Source: a virus
Length of the DNA: 41,345 nucleotides
Direction: 5' to 3' (one strand)
Virus record (IMG/VR): IMGVR_UViG_3300046167_000291
Location: 1-41,345 of that record
Shown here: positions 1-6,017 of the stretch, piece after piece
Layout: each line of letters opens with the position of its first letter
Numbering within the stretch: the first letter of the stretch is position 1
The notes under the pieces: generated by a model
Told to the model about the DNA's origin: nothing
Databases searched by the model: none
The model's input: the letters and a program-made list of their open reading frames with translations, nothing else
Program-made: the position numbers and the translations under genes

Positions 1-127
1 TTATAGACGCTTCTATTTCTCTCAGTTCTTCCTGTAAGTAGTTGGGAAGAAAATCTGGAGTAAGTGTTGGTGCTTGGCGTCTAACATAAGTAGACACCAG
101 CATATTAATTTTATCTGAAATAGCCAT
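1..127 (-). CDS. Small virion-module protein, 5' part (gene crosses the window ends)
   Basis: The ATG is at 127 on the minus strand, 3 nt after the stop of the upstream tail gene, with a strong GGAGGT ribosome binding site inside that gene's end. The 42 full codons seen here begin MAISDKINMLVSTYVRRQAP and stay open to base 1. Joining base 1 to base 41345 keeps the frame open through one junction codon (AAA) and a further 50 sense codons to a TAA at 41191-41193, giving 93 residues. The C-terminal half has the look of short marine-phage virion proteins with an NPRKGMVRYA segment and an NGTAW ending. It sits between a tail protein and the ejection proteins. The function is unknown. Confidence 0.85.
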   Translation of the reverse strand, partial: MAISDKINMLVSTYVRRQAPTLTPDFLPNYLQEELREIEASI

Positions 128-130
128 GAG

Positions 131-1738
131 TTACCTCCGACCAGTCACAGTGATCTCAACATCCATACCAGTGAAGTTGAAGTCCTTGTCTGTTGTAACC
201 CTAGTCAACTTGTAAGATAGGTATCTGCCAGATATTCTAGTGTCTAATTTATAACTACTTAGACAATCAAAGCCCTGTGCTAAACCATAGTTCGGGGTCT
301 GTGTAGGAAGGTCTGCGGCTCCAAATGTAAATCCAAAAGTACCATCAGAACTTTCTGTAGAGATTTGAGGTACAATATGGGATATTACTTTGTATCCTGT
401 CAGTGGTATTCCTTGTTCATCAAGATCAAGTCCAACACGTTCTACAAAGAATGGCTTAGATACTGCCGTGTCTATAGCTTGCGATAGACTGCCTTTCTCT
501 ATCAAGTCGATACCATAGACCTTGCTGTTAGCTACCCCACCCCCAGCTTTAGATAAAACAAGTGGGTGTCTTTGGTATGGGCTTTCTTGTGAATGATATG
601 AGCCACCTACAGTTTCATAGGTAGTCGTAGCGTCTGCGTAGGTTGACGCTGTGCTTACGTTAGCTTCTGCACCAGCAACTACGTTAGGCAAATCATAGAA
701 TGACCAGATGTCTTCTTTATAGTTATAGACAGCGGCTCGGTTACAGCTGTCTCCATCTGCGTACTCAGCCATGTCATCGCCACTGTGGTAGCAGAAGTAT
801 ACCTCTTCAAGCATTGAGTTATGTAAGACAAAACACTGTTCAGTCTTAGAGTTATCTAGGCCGTTAAAGATGTAGTCTCGGACTCGACCATCACATATAG
901 ACTGTCGTGTGTTGCCATCGGTGACATAGATGTCATCCCTGTCAAAGACATAGTGTTTGCCTTCAATTTCTTGGATGCAATTCTGATTGATTACACCAGA
1001 GTCGTCAAAAAGTTTTCTAAAGTTAAATATGAATGCACCACCAACAAACTCCATCATCCACACTTGGTCTTGTGAATAGACAAGGAAGTTAGAGCCAAGG
1101 GTTGCCCCATCGACTATGGGGGTCTTCATTTGCACAAGGTCATTAAAGCCAGCACTGTTAGTTAAGTCTGAGGCATCCCATGTATCTGGGACTTGGTTAG
1201 CTAGAACTGGGTCACTAAAGCGAACCCTGTTAGGGAACTCTGTGCCACTTTCTATAGTGCCTAGTGCTAACAAGAAATCACCATAGGAACGTATAGCTGT
1301 CGCGGTTGTACCAGAAGGCCAGTTAGGCAATGTAGTAAAATTAGTTGCGCTGGGAACTCTATGTACTGGTGCTGTGGTCGATCTATTAATATACTGTACG
1401 TCTGCAAGTATTGTAGCTGTCACGGGTGTAATAGCAGATGCAGATAGTGAACTGTTGAACTTCTGTGATAGGACACCATTAGCCATCTCAAAGATGTCGA
1501 AGGTATCATCCACCACTAATACTGTATCAAAACCAGAGAGAGCACTGACACCATAGATGAACTTAGGGCTAACTGTAAGGTTTCCAGAGATACTTCTGTA
1601 AATGGGTGCTCTGGTTACCTTTGCTTCGTTGAACCTTACGTTTTTGGCTCTAGTGTAGGCATTGATTGGTAGGCTGTATGGGTCGATGTCTGTAATGACA
1701 CCAACAGACCCAAGCCCACGAATAGGGAGGTTAGTCAT
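131..1738 (-). CDS. Tail nozzle/stabilization-like structural protein
   Basis: A 535-residue protein opening MTNLPIRGLGSVGVITDIDP followed by YTRAKNVRFNEAKVTRAP. That opening resembles large podovirus tail or head-closure proteins, often annotated only as structural protein, in which the chain forms a beta-propeller-like tube at the tail tip (a role comparable to T7 gp12 or P22 gp10). The body is rich in beta-type sequence and aromatic residues, with no signal peptide or membrane segment. It lies between a collar-domain fibre gene (22 nt gap) and the 93-residue junction gene (3 nt gap), in the same leftward operon as the ejection proteins. The structural role is well supported by context. The exact tail part is inferred. 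Confidence 0.65.
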   Translation of the reverse strand: MTNLPIRGLGSVGVITDIDPYSLPINAYTRAKNVRFNEAKVTRAPIYRSISGNLTVSPKFIYGVSALSGFDTVLVVDDTFDIFEMANGVLSQKFNSSLSASAITPVTATILADVQYINRSTTAPVHRVPSATNFTTLPNWPSGTTATAIRSYGDFLLALGTIESGTEFPNRVRFSDPVLANQVPDTWDASDLTNSAGFNDLVQMKTPIVDGATLGSNFLVYSQDQVWMMEFVGGAFIFNFRKLFDDSGVINQNCIQEIEGKHYVFDRDDIYVTDGNTRQSICDGRVRDYIFNGLDNSKTEQCFVLHNSMLEEVYFCYHSGDDMAEYADGDSCNRAAVYNYKEDIWSFYDLPNVVAGAEANVSTASTYADATTTYETVGGSYHSQESPYQRHPLVLSKAGGGVANSKVYGIDLIEKGSLSQAIDTAVSKPFFVERVGLDLDEQGIPLTGYKVISHIVPQISTESSDGTFGFTFGAADLPTQTPNYGLAQGFDCLSSYKLDTRISGRYLSYKLTRVTTDKDFNFTGMDVEITVTGRR

Positions 1739-1759
1739 GGGCTATAGCTTCCTTAGTTG

Positions 1760-2638
1760 TTACGTTTTAATACAAGGGAGTAGGGCTACGTTTCGAGAAC
1801 GGGTTTCTGACGCATAGCGGACAGTACCATAGCCAGATAAACTTACAGGCTCCTGAACTCTGTCGGTAAGGTTCTCAGAACCCATAGCGTAAGTACCATT
1901 ACCGCCACCTGAACCATTACTTTGACCACCCAATTTGTGCCCGTGTCCTTGTAGGGCATCAGCCTGTGAGGAACCAAATGTACGTCCGTTGTCTACGCCT
2001 TTGCTGTTGTCCCAGCCACGTATGAACTCACCACGTAAGTCAGGGACATTGAATGTAGACGTTCCGTTACCTGATCCGTGTGTCACACCTATAGCCGCAA
2101 ACAAAGCCGAGTAGGTACTACGGCTAACTGCCGCCCCATTACACTCTATGTAGCCTGTAGGTGCACTTGTGTTTGCAAAATAAGACACAAGACCAGTAGG
2201 TGCACCACTGTTTGCTAGTGCCGCTGTAAGGGCATCTAATTGTGCCTGTATGCCGCTAGTGACTCCATCCACATGATTTAACTCTGCGGTTGTCGCTGTC
2301 AGTCCATCAGTTATGTTCAGTTCGGCTGTGGTGGCTGTAAGGCCATCGGTTATATTCAGCTCTGCCGCAGTTGCGGTGACACCATCAAGTATATTAAGTT
2401 CTGCTACTGTAGACGTAATTCCGTCAAGGGTGTTTAGTTCGGCTGTAGTAGCCGTAACGCCATCTAGAAGATTCAACTCGGCTTGAGTAGCTGTGATTGC
2501 TCCAGTGACGTTTGGTAACGTAGCTTTGATGGTAGACTTTAGAAGTCTGATGTGGTCATCAGCTTGCGCCAAGCCGTCCGTTGAGGCTGGGTTTGAGGCG
2601 TTGAGGCTGTTGACGTAAGTTCCTGTTTCGAGTGCCAT
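1760..2638 (-). CDS. Tail fibre with repeat stalk and collar domain
   Basis: A 292-residue fibre. Residues 1-45 are an N-terminal attachment segment. Residues about 50-125 are six tandem 12-residue units of the form TATTAELNxxDGV, a repeat typical of phage fibre stalks. Residues about 155-292 form a phage tail-collar domain ([18 protein letters not shown], then STFNVPDLRGEFIRGWD, ending in RNVALLPCIKT). Its C-terminal domain is clearly related to that of the 893-residue fibre at 24920-27601. It is the promoter-proximal gene of the leftward late arm, starting at the edge of the 918-nt control region. The start ATG follows AGGAACCCTAGAT, so it has a ribosome binding site next to a copy of a repeated 9-mer. 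Confidence 0.85.
   Translation of the reverse strand: MALETGTYVNSLNASNPASTDGLAQADDHIRLLKSTIKATLPNVTGAITATQAELNLLDGVTATTAELNTLDGITSTVAELNILDGVTATAAELNITDGLTATTAELNITDGLTATTAELNHVDGVTSGIQAQLDALTAALANSGAPTGLVSYFANTSAPTGYIECNGAAVSRSTYSALFAAIGVTHGSGNGTSTFNVPDLRGEFIRGWDNSKGVDNGRTFGSSQADALQGHGHKLGGQSNGSGGGNGTYAMGSENLTDRVQEPVSLSGYGTVRYASETRSRNVALLPCIKT
2261..2476 (-). repeat. Tandem 36-bp repeats encoding fibre stalk units
   Basis: About six imperfect 36-bp units in tandem, each encoding a 12-residue unit with a conserved AELN and DG(V/L/I)T core. Copies differ at synonymous and nonsynonymous sites, so they are diverged rather than recently expanded. The unit length keeps the reading frame, so gain or loss of a copy would change stalk length only. 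Confidence 0.8.
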
Positions 2639-2647
2639 ATCTAGGGT
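2639..2647. repeat. 9-mer ATCTAGGGT, copy 1
   Basis: First of three exact copies within 460 bp of noncoding DNA. Read on the minus strand it is ACCCTAGAT placed directly before the ATG of the collar fibre gene. Confidence 0.55.
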
Positions 2648-2786
2648 TCCTGACTTGTGTTTCTGGGGATGGCTCTTGTTTCAAAGGCCGAACAACAACA
2701 ACAACAAGAACAACCTTTAGCCTTCTTTTTGAAATTGATGTTAAAATTAAGGTACGGGGGGTCTAAAATCCTGTGAACCTATAAAA

Positions 2787-2795
2787 ATCTAGGGT
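2787..2795. repeat. 9-mer ATCTAGGGT, copy 2
   Basis: Second exact copy. On the minus strand it reads ACCCTAGAT followed by TTTTATAGG, an AT-rich stretch 150 bp upstream of the leftward late arm. Confidence 0.55.
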
Positions 2796-3029
2796 CGATC
2801 AATGCTAACCTGTTGTAATCACTGCATAATCATGGGTGAAGGATCAAGTATCCCTGAGTATACACGGGTAAACGTAGTAGACTATCTGATGACATTAGAC
2901 ATTGATTTGCAATATTTATCTGGCTGACATTTTCGACTATTCAACAGACATTGGGACGTTCTAAAGAAACCGACAGCCAACCGCAGACATCACAAGAAAC
3001 CAACCGAGACACCGAAGAAACCATCCTTC

Positions 3030-3069
3030 CCTGGTCAACATCAGGATAAGTACCTGGTCAACATCAGGA
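3030..3069. promoter_or_regulatory. Two tandem operator-like dyads
   Basis: CCTGGTCAACATCAGGA occurs exactly twice, at 3030-3046 and 3053-3069, a period of 23 bp (about two helical turns). Each copy is an imperfect dyad: the left half CCTGGT and the complement of the right half, CCTGAT, match at 5 of 6 positions around a CAAC centre. Tandem dyads with helical phasing between divergent transcription units are typical of phage repressor operators. The helix-turn-helix protein at 5580-6017 is a candidate ligand. That link is inference. Confidence 0.5.
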
Positions 3070-3089
3070 CATCACAAGAAAGACAATCA

Positions 3090-3098
3090 ATCTAGGGT
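3090..3098. repeat. 9-mer ATCTAGGGT, copy 3
   Basis: Third exact copy, followed on the plus strand by TACTATAG, which ends like a T7-family promoter. It lies 21 bp from the operator-like dyads. Confidence 0.55.
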
Positions 3099-3349
3099 TA
3101 CTATAGCTGTCTTCAGTGCTCTAGTTCTTTGCATTGTTTGTCATGGAGAGGATGTTCAAAGGAAGTCTTTAGTAGTCTTGGCCTTGGGAGCATCACGCCT
3201 CCAAGGGAAGTCTGGAGGATGTAGCTCTACCAAGGCCATCACAAGCCTAGATAGTCTGGCTTTGTGGTCTCTTTTGTCGGCTTTGGTTATGTTGTGGGTT
3301 CTAAAGGGTGACACAAGTAATTAAAGGGTACATTAGTTACTATATGTAG

Positions 3350-3378
3350 TTGACGAGGGATACATCTTTTGATATTCC
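3350..3378 (+). promoter_or_regulatory. Possible host sigma70 promoter for the early arm
   Basis: TTGACG at 3350-3355 matches the -35 consensus at 5 of 6 positions. A 17-nt spacer follows, then TATTCC at 3373-3378, a weak -10. It points rightward, about 180 nt ahead of the first early gene. It is only a sequence match, and the early genes need at least one host-type promoter because they precede the phage RNA polymerase. Confidence 0.3.
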
Positions 3379-3432
3379 TTAGGCATACCGAAGGCATTTG
3401 CCCGAAGACTATAGTGGGCGACAGGCCGCAAG

Positions 3433-3496
3433 GTGTGGCAGGGGACTGTAACTCCCTAAGCACACAAGGCGGAAACAGTCGCTTCCCTCGCCACAC
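3433..3496 (+). other. Cloverleaf-like / tRNA-like fold
   Basis: A perfect 7-bp outer stem (GTGTGGC 3433-3439 with GCCACAC 3490-3496) encloses a 5-bp stem with a 7-nt loop (GGGGA, loop CTGTAAC, TCCCT at 3441-3457) and a second hairpin (GGAA 3471-3474 with TTCC 3483-3486). The first inner hairpin is a perfect anticodon-arm match, with T33 and a GTA (Tyr) triplet. There is no canonical TTCRANY T-loop, so it is not a normal tRNA. It may be a decayed tRNA, a tRNA-derived attP or a structured leader RNA. Confidence 0.4.
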
Positions 3497-3527
3497 AAGG
3501 GTCAGGGATACAGTCAGACAGCAAGTA

Positions 3528-3546
3528 CCTTCTTAACCAAAGAAGG
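3528..3546 (+). promoter_or_regulatory. Hairpin covering the first early ribosome binding site
   Basis: CCTTCTT (3528-3534) pairs perfectly with AAGAAGG (3540-3546) over a 5-nt loop. The right arm is the ribosome binding site for the gene starting at 3557, 10 nt downstream. Folding would hide it. Confidence 0.5.
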
Positions 3547-3556
3547 AAACACTAGA

Positions 3557-3961
3557 ATGACAAATGAAACAAACACAGCAATTATCACTAAAGTTATTGA
3601 CTTAGTAACATCAGATAAACCTGACCCTATCACCCAGTATTTGACCGAGACCTTTTGTGAGTTAGGCAACTACGAAACAGCAGAGCAAATGATTGAAGGC
3701 TTATACTCGGCGTCTTGGGAGAGTGGTAGCTTCGGTTTGTGCTACAACTACGAACTATTCGACAAACTTGCAGTCCATGATTGGCAGTTGGCAATCAATG
3801 GTTGCCTTGAAGAGTATGAGGACGCAACTGGCGAGAGTTTATCTATAAGCAATATCACAGGTGCAGTGACATTCGCCATTGATTGGACAGCCAACCAAAT
3901 AGCCAGCTCAATGGAATACCACCTTGAAGCAGTAGCTGAAGAGTTGGGAGAAGTAGCATGA
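3557..3961 (+). CDS. Highly acidic early protein, first gene of the rightward arm
   Basis: A 134-residue protein with 24 Asp/Glu, only 3 Lys and no Arg, so it is strongly negative. There is no signal peptide or membrane segment. The sequence looks alpha-helical, with a central stretch rich in aromatics (SFGLCYNYELFDKL). I do not recognise the family with certainty. Its position as the first early gene and its acidity recall T7 gp0.3 (Ocr), a DNA mimic that blocks host restriction enzymes, but I see no sequence match to Ocr, so that is only an analogy. The ribosome binding site AAGAAGG lies in a hairpin. The stop overlaps the next ATG (ATGA). Confidence 0.75.
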   Translation: MTNETNTAIITKVIDLVTSDKPDPITQYLTETFCELGNYETAEQMIEGLYSASWESGSFGLCYNYELFDKLAVHDWQLAINGCLEEYEDATGESLSISNITGAVTFAIDWTANQIASSMEYHLEAVAEELGEVA

Positions 3962-4065
3962 GACACCTAGTCAACCGCTTATCAACTCCTGAGTTCTGGG
4001 CAGACTTTGCCTTGGCTTGTGCAATCATGGTTACGCCCTTCGTTGCCTTCTACGCATACAACTGA
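3958..4065 (+). CDS. Small membrane protein (35 aa)
   Basis: ATGA overlap with the preceding stop suggests translational coupling. The peptide runs MRHLVNRLSTPEFWADFALA, then a hydrophobic stretch to FVAFYAYN, so it has one probable membrane helix at about residues 14-33 with a basic N-terminus inside. No family is recognised. Early phage membrane peptides often act on the host envelope or on superinfecting phage, but nothing here shows which. Confidence 0.55.
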   Translation: MRHLVNRLSTPEFWADFALACAIMVTPFVAFYAYN

Positions 4066-4069
4066 GCCT

Positions 4070-4105
4070 ACTGGTGCACCCATGCTACGGCGTGGGTCAT
4101 CCAGT
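4070..4105 (+). ncRNA. Intergenic hairpin A in the early operon
   Basis: ACCCATG (4078-4084) pairs with CGTGGGT (4091-4097) over the loop CTACGG. Outside a 3x3 internal loop, ACTGG (4070-4074) pairs with CCAGT (4101-4105). There is no U-tract, so it is not an intrinsic terminator. A similar hairpin occurs at 4706-4725 in the same relation to the next gene. Confidence 0.5.
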
Positions 4106-4142
4106 GGACTTAGCCACTACAACAACTGAAGGAACTAAAGCA

Positions 4143-4316
4143 ATGACACCAAGAGAAACTTACACGAAGAAAACACTTTTCCTATCACAAGCACCGAATT
4201 TCAACTTTGAGCTGAACGCGGAGCAAATACTTGAGAAGGCACTGGAAGCAGGGTTCGTCACTAAGATCGGCGACGACCTGTTTGAAATCAACAATTCATA
4301 TGGGGAAGCAAACTAA
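4143..4316 (+). CDS. Early hypothetical protein (57 aa)
   Basis: The start is placed at the ATG at 4143, which follows GAAGGAACTAAAGCA. The frame is open further upstream, but that part encodes sequence overlapping hairpin A and has no ribosome binding site. The protein opens MTPRETYTKKTLFLSQAPNF. It is helical in its second half (NAEQILEKALEAGFVTKIGD) and soluble. No family is recognised. The stop overlaps the next ATG (TAATG). Confidence 0.6.
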   Translation: MTPRETYTKKTLFLSQAPNFNFELNAEQILEKALEAGFVTKIGDDLFEINNSYGEAN

Positions 4317-4486
4317 TGGAAATCACAGCAAATAACTTTTTCGCTACTCCAGAGACAATGGAACAGTTGAACAACTGGATCAAGGCTACGAATGATCCAG
4401 CAGTCGCTACAGCCGCAATGATGATGCAGAACTTTATTGCCGCCAATTACACTTTGACACCCAAGAAAAGTGGAGAAAGCGAATGA
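4316..4486 (+). CDS. Early hypothetical protein (56 aa)
   Basis: The start overlaps the previous stop (TAATG) and is preceded by GGGGAAG. The sequence opens MEITANNFFATPETMEQLNN and contains a Met/Ala-rich helix (AVATAAMMMQNFIAANY). It is soluble and no family is recognised. Tight coupling on both sides (ATGA at its end) supports it as a real member of the early operon. Confidence 0.6.
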   Translation: MEITANNFFATPETMEQLNNWIKATNDPAVATAAMMMQNFIAANYTLTPKKSGESE

Positions 4487-4692
4487 GCACTTCAATTCAT
4501 ACAGCGACAAGGGTTGAAATAGTTAATGGAGCACTGGCAGACTGTCAGGCTTCATTGCAAGCCTCTTATGATTACATCAAGGACAGCAAACTTAGCTTCC
4601 ACCAAAGCGGAAAGAAGAAAGATGAGCTACTAGAGCAAATCAATATTTCTCTGACCATACTTGGGTTGATGAAGATGGGAAGCACCAGTTGA
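4483..4692 (+). CDS. Early hypothetical protein (69 aa)
   Basis: Coupled to the previous gene by an ATGA overlap, with GTGGAGAAAG as ribosome binding site. The sequence is helical and polar, with a Lys-rich patch (SGKKKDELLEQINISL) and a short hydrophobic C-terminus. No family is recognised. It precedes hairpin B. Confidence 0.6.
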   Translation: MSTSIHTATRVEIVNGALADCQASLQASYDYIKDSKLSFHQSGKKKDELLEQINISLTILGLMKMGSTS

Positions 4693-4703
4693 TTGCATCA
4701 GTT

Positions 4704-4727
4704 AGCCCAGCGTCTAGGCGTTGGGTT
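4704..4727 (+). ncRNA. Intergenic hairpin B in the early operon
   Basis: CCCAGCG (4706-4712) pairs with CGTTGGG (4719-4725) over the loop TCTAGG, extendable by two pairs (AG with TT). It has the same 7-bp stem and 6-nt loop form as hairpin A. It is likewise followed within about 50 nt by a GAAGGA ribosome binding site and a start codon. Confidence 0.5.
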
Positions 4728-4770
4728 TGCTCATGCAATCACGCATGGAACTAAAGAAGGAACAAAAGAA

Positions 4771-5019
4771 ATGGCTAAGAAAACTAAATTGACTGAGTAC
4801 CAGATTGAACTTTTGGCAGAATACAAAGCCAACAAAAAGGCAATGGATGGACTTACCCCAAAGCAATTAAAAGCAATAGCTGACACACGGGAGACACTTC
4901 AGTCAGTCACTAACATGATCAATGAGGTGCAAGACTTATACCTGACTGACATTGCGAAACTTAATCAAGCATTCTGGGACATGGAGAACGCATTTAAAAC
5001 GGAGGCGAGCTGGTCATGA
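4771..5019 (+). CDS. Early hypothetical protein (82 aa)
   Basis: The start is the ATG at 4771 after GAAGGAACAAAAGAA. An upstream TTG in frame would run through hairpin B and is unlikely. The protein opens MAKKTKLTEYQIELLAEYKA and is almost entirely helical and charged, probably a small helical bundle or coiled coil. No family is recognised. Its stop overlaps the next ATG (ATGA). Confidence 0.65.
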   Translation: MAKKTKLTEYQIELLAEYKANKKAMDGLTPKQLKAIADTRETLQSVTNMINEVQDLYLTDIAKLNQAFWDMENAFKTEASWS

Positions 5020-5186
5020 CTGAAGAACTCACCAGATACCGCATCTTGCTTGAGGACGAGAAGTACAGCGTTGACCTTCGCACCTACAACGACAGGGAAA
5101 CAGCTGAACATCACGCAAAACTTTATGAACAAATCACAGGCGGTAAAACGTCAGTATTTCAGGAGGTCTATTACAATGATTATTGA
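5016..5186 (+). CDS. Early hypothetical protein (56 aa)
   Basis: Starts by ATGA overlap with the previous gene. Reads MTEELTRYRILLEDEKYSVD and ends VFQEVYYNDY. It is soluble, charged and probably alpha/beta. It overlaps the next gene by 11 nt and contains that gene's AGGAGGT ribosome binding site. No family is recognised. Confidence 0.6.
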   Translation: MTEELTRYRILLEDEKYSVDLRTYNDRETAEHHAKLYEQITGGKTSVFQEVYYNDY

Positions 5187-5391
5187 TTACACAGCAGAAA
5201 CAGCAGTTGAAGCACTACAAGTAGCTTTGTTCAGAAGTCTAACAGCAAGCACTGTAGAAAAAAGTTCAGCGGCATCTAGCCTAGCGCAAGCAATGGCTGA
5301 CAAATTAACAGCAAAGGAACTAGAGCAAGCCAAAGCTGGAGCAATAGAAATGGCAGTTCGTGAGCATTATGGAAGGAAAGCAAATGGGTGA
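5176..5391 (+). CDS. Early hypothetical protein (71 aa)
   Basis: The ATG at 5176 follows a strong AGGAGGT at a 9-nt spacing. The frame is open upstream, but that part runs through the preceding gene. The protein is Ala-rich and helical, opening MIIDYTAETAVEALQVALFR, with a basic C-terminus (REHYGRKANG). No family is recognised. Confidence 0.65.
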   Translation: MIIDYTAETAVEALQVALFRSLTASTVEKSSAASSLAQAMADKLTAKELEQAKAGAIEMAVREHYGRKANG

Positions 5392-5587
5392 AGTAATTCA
5401 ATTGAATGCTGATTATGCGTTAGGAATGCAGTCAGCAAGGGAAGCAGTAGCGTCAGGCGACATCTACTGTATTGAAAGTGCGCTAATGCTTTACGAGCAA
5501 GACCCAGCGGACAGTGAGTTCCAAAGGGGACACCACAGAGCACTTATAAACTTACACCAGCAACAGAAGGGAAAAGCAAATGTTTAA
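5384..5587 (+). CDS. Early hypothetical protein (67 aa)
   Basis: The start is placed at the ATG at 5384 behind GGAAGGAAAG. A GTG 24 nt upstream is in frame but lacks a ribosome binding site. Reads MGEVIQLNADYALGMQSARE, then a likely helical repeat (ALMLYEQDPADSEFQRGHHR) that resembles one TPR-like helix pair, though this is too short to assign. It overlaps both neighbours by a few nt. Confidence 0.6.
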   Translation: MGEVIQLNADYALGMQSAREAVASGDIYCIESALMLYEQDPADSEFQRGHHRALINLHQQQKGKANV

Positions 5588-6017
5588 GGGAGCAAACTAT
5601 ATACAAAACAAGTCAGGGCGTATCCATAATATCTTTGGATATGATGCCGCTAAAGTTCTTGAAGTTAAGAGTGATGATGAAATCACAGTCTACTTTTATA
5701 ACTTCAAGGCGTTAGGGGAAACCTCTCCAATTAAAGACATTATGAACCTAAAGAATGAAGACTTGTGGCATTTCTTAGAAGTTTACGGGGTACACAGTAT
5801 TGAAGGTGTTGTTGAAATTGAGAGACCTACAGAAATCATAACTGACCAGCACGCATTTCTGCTTGGGCTTCTTTTAGGTAAATATAAAAAAGAGCAGAGC
5901 CTTGCAACTGTCTTAGGTGTGTCACCAAAGCTGATCACTCGCTGGAAGAGGGGTGAGAAAATGTCATCTAAAAGACTACAGCAGTGCACAGACTTGGCGA
6001 AAGGAATTTCACAATGA
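5580..6017 (+). CDS. Helix-turn-helix regulator, candidate lysogeny repressor or Cro-like protein
   Basis: A 145-residue protein. Residues about 1-85 form an alpha/beta N-terminal part of unknown fold. Residues about 92-143 form a helix-turn-helix: a helix (FLLGLLLGKYKKEQSLATVLG), the turn VSP, then the recognition helix KLITRWKRGEKM and a supporting helix. The QSLATVLGVSPKLITRWKRG pattern is that of Cro/CI-like (XRE-type) DNA binding. It overlaps the integrase start by 4 nt, so the two are co-translated. A role in the lysogeny decision or in control of integrase is the natural inference. The tandem dyads at 3030-3069 are candidate binding sites. The DNA-binding part is at the C-terminus, unlike lambda CI, where it is N-terminal. 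Confidence 0.7.
   Translation: MFKGANYIQNKSGRIHNIFGYDAAKVLEVKSDDEITVYFYNFKALGETSPIKDIMNLKNEDLWHFLEVYGVHSIEGVVEIERPTEIITDQHAFLLGLLLGKYKKEQSLATVLGVSPKLITRWKRGEKMSSKRLQQCTDLAKGISQ

Larger units (their letters stand above)
2639..3556. promoter_or_regulatory. 918-nt gene-free control region between the two divergent arms
   Basis: No convincing gene lies here on either strand. The one open frame of about 70 codons on the minus strand (3287-3496) overlaps predicted RNA folds and has no family look. The region holds an AAC microsatellite (2691-2705), three copies of ATCTAGGGT, two tandem operator-like dyads (3030-3069), a repeated GACATCACAAGAAA (2986 and 3068), competing hairpins (3180-3237), a possible sigma70 promoter (3350-3378), a cloverleaf-like fold (3433-3496) and a hairpin over the first early ribosome binding site. 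Its place between a leftward and a rightward arm means promoters for both directions must start here or nearby. A replication origin or attP could also lie here, but I could not identify either. Confidence 0.7.

Noticed and set aside
3287-3496. An open frame of 69 codons on the minus strand in the control region
   Set aside because: It overlaps the cloverleaf-like fold, has no ribosome binding site that I can see, and its product (MWRGKRLFPPCVLRELQSPA) has no family look.
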